Position numbers and translations under genes: made by a program. 46,424 nt of DNA from Candidatus Collinsella stercoripullorum. Lineage in GTDB: Bacteria > Actinomycetota > Coriobacteriia > Coriobacteriales > Coriobacteriaceae. The stretch's first letter is position 1, and every line of letters begins with the position of its first letter. Shown piece by piece: positions 1 to 7,177 of the stretch. The stretch spans positions 1-46,424 of the forward strand of contig DXAO01000021.1 of the NCBI GenBank assembly GCA_019117005.1, read 5' to 3'. The notes below the pieces were generated by a model. The model was not told the origin of the DNA and ran no database searches. It worked only from the letters and a program-made list of their open reading frames with translations.

Positions 1-9
1 GCCGATATG

Positions 10-38
10 AAAAGAGCCGATTCGAGTAAAACCGGCTC
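10..38 (-). terminator. Probable intrinsic terminator of tRNA-Gly
   Basis: Read on the minus strand, a 6-bp stem (GAGCCG/CGGCTC) with a 13-nt loop is followed by TTTT. It lies 12 nt beyond the encoded CCA of tRNA-Gly, so it probably ends that transcript. The stem is short. Confidence 0.6.
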
Positions 39-49
39 CCTGCATGCGA

Positions 50-125
50 TGGAGCGGACAACGGGGCTCGAACCCGCGACCCCAACCTTGGCAAGGTTGT
101 GCTCTACCAACTGAGCCATGTCCGC
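50..125 (-). tRNA. tRNA-Gly (anticodon GCC)
   Basis: The minus strand folds as a full cloverleaf. The acceptor stem is GCGGACA/TGTCCGC, the discriminator base is T as usual for bacterial tRNA-Gly, and the CCA end is encoded. The anticodon stem AACCT/AGGTT carries loop TTGCCAA, so the anticodon is GCC. The T arm holds the standard GGTTCGAGCCC-type sequence. No further tRNA follows before its terminator-like hairpin. Confidence 0.97.
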
Positions 126-137
126 TTGCGAAGAAGT

Positions 138-166
138 ACTATACGCGATTTGCGAGGGGGCCGCAA
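138..166 (-). promoter_or_regulatory. Sigma-70-type promoter of tRNA-Gly
   Basis: On the minus strand TTGCGG (161-166) and TATAGT (138-143) are separated by 17 bp, and the tRNA begins 13 nt beyond the -10 box. Position and spacing fit a housekeeping promoter. Confidence 0.7.
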
Positions 167-244
167 GGGGGAATCTAAAAAATCCGGTGCGATACAATGG
201 CATCCTGAGAGAACGGATCCAGCGCGCGTCGTCGAGAGGTAGCC

Positions 245-1168
245 TTGTTTCGGATTTCGCTGCTCATCATATTCGTCTTCCTGCTCTGCCGTGCCGTCAT
301 CTGGCTCGTTCAGAAGCACCATGACGCCCGCGGGTCCGGCCGGGAGTTCAACCGCCTCGTGTCCGAGGGCATCCTCGACGAGAGCGTCTACGAGGGCGCG
401 GTCTGGCGCGAGGTCGAGCGGTTCGGCAGGCGCCGCATGCGCGCCAAGCTCGCCAAGGCCCAGCGGCGCATCATCCGCGACACGAAGACCTTCCTGCGCA
501 ACGAGTACCTCGAGGCGCATCCGCCCTCGATCTACCAGTACATCATCATCTTCCTGATCGCGTCGGTGCTCGGGCTCGTGCTCGAGACGGTGTACACCTT
601 CGTCATGTTCGGCGTCGTGGAGAGCCGCGTGGGGCTGGTGTGGGGGCCGTTCTCCCCGCTGTACGGCTGCGGGGCCGTTCTGCTCACCGTCTGCCTGTGG
701 CAGGTGCGCGATCGGCCCTGGTGGCAGATCTTCCTGCTCTCCGCCCTGCTCGGCGGCGCGCTCGAGCAGACGACGGGATGGGGCATGGAGCGCTTCGCGA
801 ACGCGGAGTCGTGGACCTATCTCGGATTGCCGGACCATATCACCCAATGGGTCGCCTGGCGCTTCCTCGCCATGTGGGGGCTCATCGGGCTCACCTGGTG
901 CAAGGTCATCATGCCCGAGCTCATCTACCGCATCGGCCAGCCCACCACGACCCGGCAGGTGGTCGTGGTGGGCGTGCTGACCGCCTTCATGACGCTCGAC
1001 ATCGTGATGACGGTGGCGTGCTTCTGGCGCGCGGGCCAGCGGCATCGGGGCGTGCCGCCGAGCAACCCCTTCGAGGTGTACGTCGACACGCACTTCGATG
1101 ACGACTTCATAGCCGACACCTTCGAGAACATGCAGATCGGCGGGAAGCTTCCGCCTGCGGACCGATAG
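245..1168 (+). CDS. CmpB-family (ABC-transporter type IV-like) integral membrane protein
   Basis: The 307-residue protein has an N-terminal membrane helix (about residues 3-22), a charged cytoplasmic stretch to about residue 95, then at least five hydrophobic segments. The central part (GLVWGPFSPLYGCGAVLL, then ALLGGALEQTTGW) matches the putative ABC-transporter type IV family (PF06541, CmpB). The family is common in anaerobic Gram-positives; no substrate is established and no ATPase is adjacent. I take the TTG at 245 as start because GAGAGGT lies just upstream and the next ATG would remove the first helix. The gene stands alone, reading away from tRNA-Gly. A possible -10 (TACAAT, 193-198) has no good -35. 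Family assignment is firm, function unknown. Confidence 0.8.
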   Translation: MFRISLLIIFVFLLCRAVIWLVQKHHDARGSGREFNRLVSEGILDESVYEGAVWREVERFGRRRMRAKLAKAQRRIIRDTKTFLRNEYLEAHPPSIYQYIIIFLIASVLGLVLETVYTFVMFGVVESRVGLVWGPFSPLYGCGAVLLTVCLWQVRDRPWWQIFLLSALLGGALEQTTGWGMERFANAESWTYLGLPDHITQWVAWRFLAMWGLIGLTWCKVIMPELIYRIGQPTTTRQVVVVGVLTAFMTLDIVMTVACFWRAGQRHRGVPPSNPFEVYVDTHFDDDFIADTFENMQIGGKLPPADR

Positions 1169-1238
1169 GGACGGGGCGGCTCGCCGGCGGAGGCCGGTGG
1201 AGCGCTGCGGCGTCCGCCGGCTCGTGCCGGAGGCCGGT

Positions 1239-1380
1239 GAAACAATGGTGTGCATGGACGCCTTTGTCTCGCTGGTGGAGGTCGCAGGCGAAACAATCGC
1301 GTGCATGGACGCCATCGTCTCGCTGACGGAGGCTGCAGGCGAGACGATCGCGTGCGTGCACGCTTTTGTTTCGGGAGGGG
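1239..1380. repeat. Three tandem 51-bp repeats, each an imperfect palindrome
   Basis: Units start at 1239, 1290 and 1341; the first two are exactly 51 bp and the third fades after about 40. Each holds a self-complementary core: a GAAAC/GAGAC arm, a centre such as GCGTGC-GT-GCACGC in unit 3, and a GTYTC arm. GGAGGC-rich linkers join them, and part of the linker recurs upstream at 1190-1201. The array fills most of the gap between the CmpB gene and the tRNA-Val promoter. Open frames cross it on both strands but look like by-products of the repeat. Confidence 0.8.
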
Positions 1381-1469
1381 GACGGGTGCAGAGGAGGCTG
1401 CCGACTTCGCTGCCGAGCGCGGGATAGTCGGCGAGTTGTGGGGGAGCGAAAACTTTTTCAAATTGGTGC

Positions 1470-1498
1470 TTTACAGCGTCGCGGGTGTTCGGTATATT
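1470..1498 (+). promoter_or_regulatory. Sigma-70-type promoter of tRNA-Val
   Basis: TTTACA (1470-1475) and TATATT (1493-1498) are separated by exactly 17 bp in an AT-rich island, ending 30 bp before the tRNA. This is one of the strongest promoter matches in the window. Confidence 0.85.
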
Positions 1499-1528
1499 AT
1501 TTCCCGCGCTGAAACGCGCACCCTGAAC

Positions 1529-1603
1529 GGGCGTTTAGCTCAGGGGGAGAGCGCTTCCCTGACACGGAAGAGGCCACAAGTTCAAATCTTGTAACGCCCA
1601 CCA
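1529..1603 (+). tRNA. tRNA-Val (anticodon GAC)
   Basis: The cloverleaf is complete. The acceptor stem is GGGCGTT/AACGCCC, the discriminator is A and CCA is encoded. The anticodon stem CTTCC/GGAAG encloses loop CTGACAC (anticodon GAC). The T arm is ACAAG-TTCAAAT-CTTGT. It is a single-gene unit between its own promoter and terminator. Confidence 0.97.
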
Positions 1604-1613
1604 CGAGAACGCA

Positions 1614-1648
1614 GGCCGGAGGCAATGAGCCTCCGGCCTTTTCTGTTT
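1614..1648 (+). terminator. Intrinsic terminator of tRNA-Val
   Basis: A perfect 10-bp GC stem (GGCCGGAGGC/GCCTCCGGCC) with loop AATGA is followed by TTTTCTGTTT, starting 11 nt after the CCA end. Confidence 0.93.
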
Positions 1649-1722
1649 CAGCTCCCTTGCTGCACGGTCAGGTGCCTTCTGGTCGATGCTGGGTCGCGGG
1701 CGGGCGCCTTGTCGTGCACGGG

Positions 1723-1792
1723 CGTCCGGCTGCCGTGTGCGACGTCCGGCTGCCGTGGACGGGCGCCCGGCTGCCGCGTGCGACGTCCGGCG
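1723..1792. repeat. About 3.4 copies of a 20-21-bp tandem repeat
   Basis: Units begin at 1723, 1743, 1764 and 1784 with consensus CGTCCGGCTGCCGTGTGCGA; the last is cut short. The array sits immediately 3' of the HTH/TPR gene, whose minus-strand stop is at 1797. It could be slippage-generated or an unusual transcript end. No hairpin plus U-run was seen. Confidence 0.75.
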
Positions 1793-1796
1793 CGCC

Positions 1797-3002
1797 TTAT
1801 CTGCTCGCCTCTTCATCCGCAAGCCCCCGTGCGGACGCCACGATCTCCCGATAGCGCGGATCGTCGCCGGCGAGGTCGCGCCATTCCGGCGACGCCGCCC
1901 GCTCGGCGACAGCCCGCCTCATCACCGCCGTCGTCTCGTCGGCCTGGCGCGCCTTGTGCTCGGCCCACGCGGAGCTGACGCGGTCCGGGTCGGCGCGGTC
2001 CGCCACGCGGTCGAAGAACGGGGATGCCGAGAGGCCGGGTGAGCGGGGGTCGACGCGCCCCGCGGCCATCGCCGCGCGCGCAAGGGCCTCGATGGCGCCG
2101 TCCCGCTCGCCTGCTCGACGAAGCGCCTCGGCTTCCTCGAGCGCCATGCTGACGGGGTACCACGGGTTCAGCGAGCCCATGCCCAGCGCGTCGTACACCG
2201 CCGTCGCCGCTGCGCCGGCGTCATGTGCGAACGTCGCGTCATCCCGCATCCCCATCTCCTGCGCGAGCGACGAGAGCACGAAGTTCGCCGCGCGCAGCCG
2301 CTCCATCTGCAGAAGGTCGAGGGCGTCGCCATCGCGACCGAGCCTGCAGTAGGCAGAGGCGAGCAGCATCGTCGGGGCGCCCGCGTCCTGCCGGCGCACC
2401 AGCGGCTCCAGCAGCGACACGGCCTCCTCATAGCGCCCTGTCTGGAAGAGCGTCGTCGCCTTCTGCTGCTGCGCGAGGAAGAGCACGGGCGCCTCCGTCG
2501 CGATCTCCAGAGCGCGGTCGATGAGGGCGAGCGCCGCGGATCCGGGCACAGCACCCGTCGCGCCGTCGGTTCCGCTGCCGTCTGCGTCGCCCGTCGCGTC
2601 CGCGGGCGCGAACGGCGACGCCATGCCGGCCGACCATGCCGTGAGCAGCGACGCCAGCATGAGCAGAAGGTTCGCGTCCGAGTAGTGCTCCGCCGCGAGC
2701 GCGCGAAGCCGTTCGCGCGCCGCGTCGAGATCCGTCTCCGCCAGCGCGTAGACCTCGGCGTAGAGCGCGGCGGACTCCGCCTCGGTGAGCTCGTCGCGCC
2801 AATCGAAGAGCTCGTCCAAGGTGAGCGAGAAGTACGCGGCGATGCGCGGCAGCAGGCTCACGTCCGGCAGGCTCTGGCCGAGCTCCCATTTCGACACCGC
2901 GGCCTTCGAGACGCCCAGGTGGGCGGCCAGCGCCTCCTGCGTGATGCCCATGCGGCGGCGCTCGCGCGCGATCGTACGGCAGATGTTGATGCGTTCGACC
3001 AT
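1797..3002 (-). CDS. HTH (Xre-type) regulator with C-terminal TPR-like repeats
   Basis: Residues 8-62 form a Cro/C1-type helix-turn-helix (MGITQEALAAHLGVSKAAVS, then KWELGQSLPDVSLLPRIAAY). The remaining roughly 320 residues are alanine-rich paired helices resembling tetratricopeptide repeats (for example ALALIDRALEIATEAPVLFL, RYEEAVSLLEPLVRR). This is the plan of Firmicutes/Actinobacteria regulators that sense a peptide or partner protein through the TPR region; the ligand here is unknown. The ATG at 3002 is chosen because GGGAGG lies 6 nt upstream, whereas 54 upstream codons in the same frame have no such signal. The gene diverges from the PadR operon, with an 11-bp inverted repeat between them, so it may help control that operon. 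Confidence 0.85.
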   Translation of the reverse strand: MVERINICRTIARERRRMGITQEALAAHLGVSKAAVSKWELGQSLPDVSLLPRIAAYFSLTLDELFDWRDELTEAESAALYAEVYALAETDLDAARERLRALAAEHYSDANLLLMLASLLTAWSAGMASPFAPADATGDADGSGTDGATGAVPGSAALALIDRALEIATEAPVLFLAQQQKATTLFQTGRYEEAVSLLEPLVRRQDAGAPTMLLASAYCRLGRDGDALDLLQMERLRAANFVLSSLAQEMGMRDDATFAHDAGAAATAVYDALGMGSLNPWYPVSMALEEAEALRRAGERDGAIEALARAAMAAGRVDPRSPGLSASPFFDRVADRADPDRVSSAWAEHKARQADETTAVMRRAVAERAASPEWRDLAGDDPRYREIVASARGLADEEASR

Positions 3003-3100
3003 CTGTTCCTCCCTTGATGCGATGGATGGGCGGCTGCCGGCTGTCATCTCCAGTATGCGGTCGAGCGAAGGTGGAATCAAAGGAGCGCCGGTTGACGTTT

Positions 3101-3131
3101 CCCGGGAGAAATCAACCGGGTTTCTCCCGGG
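3101..3131. promoter_or_regulatory. Perfect 11-bp inverted repeat between divergent regulators
   Basis: CCCGGGAGAAA (3101-3111) is answered by TTTCTCCCGGG (3121-3131) around a 9-nt spacer. It lies about 100 bp upstream of the HTH/TPR start and 42 bp upstream of the PadR promoter -35. It could be a protein-binding site or a leader hairpin of the minus-strand transcript. Its ligand is unknown. Confidence 0.55.
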
Positions 3132-3172
3132 TGCCCGGGACGACACCGTCGTCCTCGTTCTCAAAATATCCC

Positions 3173-3222
3173 TTGACGTCTTATACTCTACGACATATAG
3201 TATGTGTCATACAGTATAAGAC
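3173..3222 (+). promoter_or_regulatory. Promoter and probable PadR operator of the PadR-HAAS operon
   Basis: TTGACG (3173-3178) and TATAGT (3196-3201) are 17 bp apart. AT-rich inverted repeats overlap the -10 and start region: ACATA-TAG-TATGT (3194-3206), and CTTATACT with AGTATAAG framing the whole block (3180-3220). PadR repressors often bind ATGT/ACAT-type palindromes at their own promoters, so autorepression is likely. The promoter is seen directly; the operator role is inferred. Confidence 0.75.
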
Positions 3223-3238
3223 GAGAGGAGGTGTGCGG

Positions 3239-3550
3239 ATGGAGGCGCAGATGAAGCGCGGCTTCTTGGAGGCGTGCGTGCTCGCAGCTGTCTCCGGCGA
3301 GGAGTCCTACGGATACCAGATCGTGAAGGACGTGCCGGCGAGCATGGGGCTCACGGAGTCCACGCTCTACCCGTTGCTGAAACGGCTCGAGAGGGCCGGA
3401 TGCATCACGGCGCGCTCCGCCGAGCACAACGGGCGACTGAGGAAGTACTACCGCATCACGGACGCCGGGCGCGAGCGCATCGAGGAGTTCCTGGCCGAAT
3501 GGCCGTCCGTGCAGGAGATCTACCGTTACGTCGAGGAGGCGCGATCATGA
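3239..3550 (+). CDS. PadR-family transcriptional regulator
   Basis: This 103-residue protein is a compact PadR winged helix: KRGFLEACVLAAVSGEESYG, then STLYPLLKRLERAGCI, then the wing RKYYRITDAGRERIEEFLAEW. The ATG at 3239 has GGAGG 9 nt upstream; upstream codons in frame belong to the promoter region. Its TGA overlaps the start of the next gene (ATGA at 3547), so the two are translationally coupled. PadR plus a HAAS-domain membrane protein is a very common pair, in which the regulator represses the operon and membrane stress or a drug relieves it. Its trigger here is unknown. Confidence 0.92.
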   Translation: MEAQMKRGFLEACVLAAVSGEESYGYQIVKDVPASMGLTESTLYPLLKRLERAGCITARSAEHNGRLRKYYRITDAGRERIEEFLAEWPSVQEIYRYVEEARS

Positions 3551-4170
3551 CGAGGGACGAGTTCCTTGATCGGCTGGGCGAGCTTCTGGCATGCCTGCCG
3601 GCAGATCAGGTCGAGGAGACCAGGCAGTTCTACGCGGAGGCCATCGCCGACCGCATGGAGGACGGGATGAGCGAGCAGGAGGCCGTGGCAGCGATCGGGG
3701 CACCCGGGGCGGTTGCCGAGGCCGTGCTCGACGACCTGCCCGCCGTGCCGCGCGCCATCGCCAAGACGCGCCGGCGCAGCACCGTGCTGCTCTGGGTCCT
3801 CACCGTCGTGGGGTCTCTGGTCTGGGTGCCCCTGCTCCTCGCGTTCGTCGCCGTGGCGCTCAGCGTCTACGCGTGCATCTGGGTGCTCGCGCTCTGCGTG
3901 TGGATCGTCGCCGCGGCTCTCGGGGCCGTGGGGGTCGCTTCGCTTACGCTCACGGCGGCCGGAATCTCGATCGGCCATATCCCCTATGCGATCGCGATGC
4001 TGGGCTGCGGGCTCGGCCTCATCGGCGCGGCGCTCCTCGTGGGCGCGGGCGCCTGGGCGGTCTCGAAGCAGATCGCGCGACTCTCGGCGCTCTGGGCGAG
4101 GAAGGCCGTCTCACCCTTCTGGAAGGGCAGGGGCGAGGGGAACGACGTGGCCGCGCACCTCGCGGCCTAG
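3547..4170 (+). CDS. HAAS-domain (DUF1700-like) membrane protein
   Basis: The 207-residue protein begins with a helical HAAS domain of about 60 residues (MTRDEFLDRLGELLACLPAD, later GMSEQEAVAAIGAP). Four hydrophobic segments follow between about residues 78 and 180, then a short basic tail. The start overlaps the PadR stop by 4 nt. The family (PF08006) accompanies PadR regulators and is thought to respond to envelope conditions, with no defined activity. The next gene, 15 bp downstream, appears to be the third member of the operon. Family placement is confident, role unknown. Confidence 0.87.
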   Translation: MTRDEFLDRLGELLACLPADQVEETRQFYAEAIADRMEDGMSEQEAVAAIGAPGAVAEAVLDDLPAVPRAIAKTRRRSTVLLWVLTVVGSLVWVPLLLAFVAVALSVYACIWVLALCVWIVAAALGAVGVASLTLTAAGISIGHIPYAIAMLGCGLGLIGAALLVGAGAWAVSKQIARLSALWARKAVSPFWKGRGEGNDVAAHLAA

Positions 4171-4185
4171 GAAGGAGCGGCTATC

Positions 4186-4449
4186 ATGACCAGCGCGAAA
4201 AAGGTTTACCTCGCTGTGGCGGGCGGGCTCGTGGCCGCGGGCATCGTCCTCGCGGGCATCGGCTTCATCGCCTCCGGACTCGATCCTGCGGTGTTCAACA
4301 CGCAGATCGACCTGCGCGACGACACCGTCGTCCTCGGCGGCGTCGAGGTGGACGACCCGACAGGGCTTCCCCTCATCGAGCAGATCAGCCGGGTGGGCGA
4401 GGTCGATGTCTCCGCCCCCGGGGCCCCGGAGGCACCTGCCGCGCCCTAG
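4186..4449 (+). CDS. Small single-pass membrane protein of the PadR operon
   Basis: The 87-residue product has a short basic start, one transmembrane helix (about residues 7-29), and a roughly 55-residue outward tail that is acidic and ends in a Pro/Ala-rich stretch. The start is supported by GGAAGGAG upstream and by the 15-bp gap to the HAAS gene. In related operons this position is often taken by a DUF4097-type beta-helical protein. This one is too short for that and may be a remnant of such a protein or an unrelated small envelope protein. No family recognised. Confidence 0.65.
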   Translation: MTSAKKVYLAVAGGLVAAGIVLAGIGFIASGLDPAVFNTQIDLRDDTVVLGGVEVDDPTGLPLIEQISRVGEVDVSAPGAPEAPAAP

Positions 4450-4554
4450 CCGCGCATCGTCGGCATCCGCTCCGGCGCTCGTCTATCGCGACCCCCCTCC
4501 GACATGGCGGATCGGCACGTCTCGAGCTTTCAGCGTCTGCCGTGAGCCTGTTGC

Positions 4555-4582
4555 GCCGACGGTTCTCGCCGTCGGCTTTTTT
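4555..4582 (+). terminator. Intrinsic terminator of the PadR operon
   Basis: A perfect 8-bp stem (GCCGACGG/CCGTCGGC) with a 6-nt loop is followed directly by TTTTTT. It lies 106 bp after the small membrane protein gene and before the next gene's ribosome binding site. Confidence 0.9.
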
Positions 4583-4663
4583 CCTGCGAGCGCTTCGCGG
4601 GGCGGCATGCGACAATCGAGCCGAACCGTTGTCCGATGCACCCGCGTCGAGAGGGGAGGCCGC

Positions 4664-5515
4664 ATGGCTCGTCGTTTCGCTGCGCCCGTCCTGCTGGCTG
4701 TTTTGAGCCTGGTCGGCCTGCTGGTCTGTATAGGCTGCGCCTCTCAGCAGGGTACAGGCGGCGATGCCGTTTCCCGGTGCACGCGCGCACGGGTTCTTTC
4801 GGTAAACGATGGGGAACTGACCGCCGAGGTGCTCATCTTGGAGCCTCCCGGCGACTCGTCCGTTGCCTGGGGCACGTTTGCGAAAGGCGAGGAGGGGCAG
4901 GCGGATTTTTCCGGATGGGGGACCGATGAGTTGCCCGCGGTCGGTTCGGATGTCGTCCTGACGTGGATCGGCGCTCCCGACGAGGAGAGCTCGTTTCCCA
5001 TCGACGTGTACGACTGGAAGCCCACGGTCGACTTCTATGCGTCGCTCGATGAGGTCCGCGAGGTTCGCCTCACGGCGTCGATGCTCACCTTCATGGATCA
5101 GGAGTCCGATGAGTTGGCGGCGGATTTCGCCGACGTCTCCGATCTCGCCCTCGAGGCGCGGGCGGACGGCGGAGATCTGGTGCTCGTCTTCACCGACGGT
5201 CAGCTTGAGGACTATCGGGCGGATATCGAGGAGGCCCTCGAGGACTACACGGCATCGCTGCGGGAATCCGACGAGGTCGCTTCGCTCGAGATCGCCGACG
5301 ACCACACGGGCATGTCCATCGCCATCATGCCTGCGCTGTTGGACAGTCCCGTGCTCACCGGCAAGGCGTTCATGGGCATCCCGGGTATGTGCATAACGCT
5401 TCAGGCGCTCGATGGGGTGGCGGACTGGCACTTCGACGTCACGGTCATCGATGCCGAGACCGACGAGGAAATCGGCCATGCGACGCTGCCCGAGGAATCG
5501 TTGACGATCGGTTAG
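4664..5515 (+). CDS. Putative secreted lipoprotein, family unknown
   Basis: The 283-residue protein starts with a typical signal: Arg-Arg at residues 3-4, a hydrophobic core, then LVCIGC. The lipidation cysteine is probably that in CIGCAS; the Cys at -3 makes the lipobox atypical. The mature part is very acidic and without Cys pairs, with a region (about residues 45-115) resembling small beta-barrel domains (ARVLSVNDGELTAEVLILEP). The ATG at 4664 has GGGGAGG 5 nt upstream; an in-frame extension upstream crosses the previous terminator and is rejected. It is monocistronic and converges on the MFS gene. Base composition looks lower in GC than the right half of the window. Function unknown. Confidence 0.75.
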   Translation: MARRFAAPVLLAVLSLVGLLVCIGCASQQGTGGDAVSRCTRARVLSVNDGELTAEVLILEPPGDSSVAWGTFAKGEEGQADFSGWGTDELPAVGSDVVLTWIGAPDEESSFPIDVYDWKPTVDFYASLDEVREVRLTASMLTFMDQESDELAADFADVSDLALEARADGGDLVLVFTDGQLEDYRADIEEALEDYTASLRESDEVASLEIADDHTGMSIAIMPALLDSPVLTGKAFMGIPGMCITLQALDGVADWHFDVTVIDAETDEEIGHATLPEESLTIG

Positions 5516-5548
5516 CGATTGCGTGCGGCGCGCTGGCGTCGCGGGTGA

Positions 5549-7000
5549 CTACAGGAGCTCGTCCTCGCGCTTGGGCAGCAGGCAGGAGACGATAGCGCCG
5601 ACGACGGCGGCGCCCGCGAGCACGCAGATGGCGGCGACGAAGCCCTCCGGGGTGTTCTGGTCACCGGTGCCGCCCGTGGCAAGTGAAACCGTCTGCAGCG
5701 CCATGGCGACGATCGCGGTGCCGAACGAGGAGCCGACCTGCTGCATGGTGCGCACGAGGATGGTGCCGTGCGGCACCTGCTCGGGGGAGAGGCCGACGTA
5801 GACCGCCGAATTGATGGGGATGTTCACCGTACCTTGGGCGAGTCCTCGCACGAACAGCAGGGCGACAAGCGGGACCGTCGGCGCGTCATGCGCGATGCAA
5901 AACGGCAGCGTGGTGGCGGCGAGCAGCAAAAACGCGGTCACCGACACCGCCTGGTCGCCAAAGCGGTCGATGATGTGCCGCACGAAGATGCGGCTCACGA
6001 GCACGCCGATACCCTGCGCCATCATATACTCGCCCGTCTCGAAGACGGTGGCGCCGTGCATCTGCTGCCACCACAGCGGTAAAACAAACTGGGCGGCATA
6101 GAGGCATACGCCGAAGAAGAACGACGCGATGCTCGCGGCGCGCGACGCGGACAGTGCAAGCAAGCGGATGTTTACGAGCGGGCTTTCGGTGCGGCGGAGC
6201 GTGTGCTGGCAGAAGGCCGCGATCAAGACCATACCGGCGACGATGGGGAGGGCGACATCGATCAGCACGCTCGCGGGCTGGCTGGCGATGTTGGACAGGC
6301 CGAGCAGCACGAGCACAAGGCCGATCGAGATGAGGGCGAGACCGGCGAGGTCGAGCCGTCCTGCATGGTCGGCGCCGGCGGCGTCTCGCGGCATGAAGCG
6401 CAGCGCCAGCAGAATGGCGAGGATGCCGAGCGGGATGTTTACCAGGAAGAGCCAGTGCCAGGACAGCGAGTTCAAGATGATGCCGCCGACCGCGGGGCCG
6501 AGTACGGGGCCGAGCGAGATCGGCAGCGAGATGGTGGCGACGATGCCTGCGGTGCGGGTTATCCCGGCACGGCGCGCCTCCATGACCGGCAGGGTTTGCG
6601 TAAGCGGGAGGATCATGCCCGCGGCGATACCCTGGATCGCACGGAAGCCGATCAGCGCGGCGGTCGTCGTGCTCGCGGCGCAGCAGGCCGACGAGATGAC
6701 GAACAGCACGAGGCAGCCGAGCCACAGGCGCCTGCCGCTCCAGCGTATGAGCGCCCAGCTCGTGATGGGCACGACCGCTGCCAGTGCAAGCAGGTAGGAG
6801 GTGCTCACCCACTGCATGGTGATGGTGTCCGAGCCGAACGCCTCGACGAGGGTGTCCATGCCCACCGAAACGAGAGTCGAGTCGATGACGGGCATGAGGA
6901 CGCCGCAGATGATGGCGGCGAGATAGCCGGGGCCGAGGATAGCGAGCGCGCCGGGTTCTCGATCGGATGACGTGTTGCTGCCGTGCCTTGTCCGCTCCAT
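5549..7000 (-). CDS. DHA2-family (EmrB/QacA-type) multidrug MFS transporter
   Basis: The 483-residue protein has about 14 hydrophobic segments. It carries DHA2 features: a conserved start (MPVIDSTLVSVGMDTLVEAF), the motif A loop RWSGRRLWL, and the antiporter motif C region SLGPVLGPAVGGIILNSLSW in the fifth helix. DHA2 exporters use the proton gradient to expel hydrophobic drugs, dyes or bile-type compounds; the substrate cannot be read from sequence. The start at 7000 has GGGAGGT 6 nt upstream. It stands alone: the lipoprotein converges on one side and the YhgE/Pip operon, same strand, lies 177 bp upstream. No dedicated regulator is adjacent. Confidence 0.9.
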   Translation of the reverse strand: MERTRHGSNTSSDREPGALAILGPGYLAAIICGVLMPVIDSTLVSVGMDTLVEAFGSDTITMQWVSTSYLLALAAVVPITSWALIRWSGRRLWLGCLVLFVISSACCAASTTTAALIGFRAIQGIAAGMILPLTQTLPVMEARRAGITRTAGIVATISLPISLGPVLGPAVGGIILNSLSWHWLFLVNIPLGILAILLALRFMPRDAAGADHAGRLDLAGLALISIGLVLVLLGLSNIASQPASVLIDVALPIVAGMVLIAAFCQHTLRRTESPLVNIRLLALSASRAASIASFFFGVCLYAAQFVLPLWWQQMHGATVFETGEYMMAQGIGVLVSRIFVRHIIDRFGDQAVSVTAFLLLAATTLPFCIAHDAPTVPLVALLFVRGLAQGTVNIPINSAVYVGLSPEQVPHGTILVRTMQQVGSSFGTAIVAMALQTVSLATGGTGDQNTPEGFVAAICVLAGAAVVGAIVSCLLPKREDELL

Positions 7001-7177
7001 GCTACCTCCCGCGCGCTGTTTGCCACCACCACGCTACCGGCAAATCGGGGCCGGGTTAAACCTGCGCGACAAGTTGGGGCTGGGTACTGAGGGCGACACT
7101 TGGCGGACGGCAAGACGGGGACCGGCGCAGCCCCGTCGAACACGCGATAGAGCTGCGCCTGCCCCCGTTTCGCACGT

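Noticed and set aside
1239..1380. CRISPR array
   Set aside because: The repeat and intervening segments all recur with the same 51-bp period, so there are no unique spacers, and no cas gene is near.
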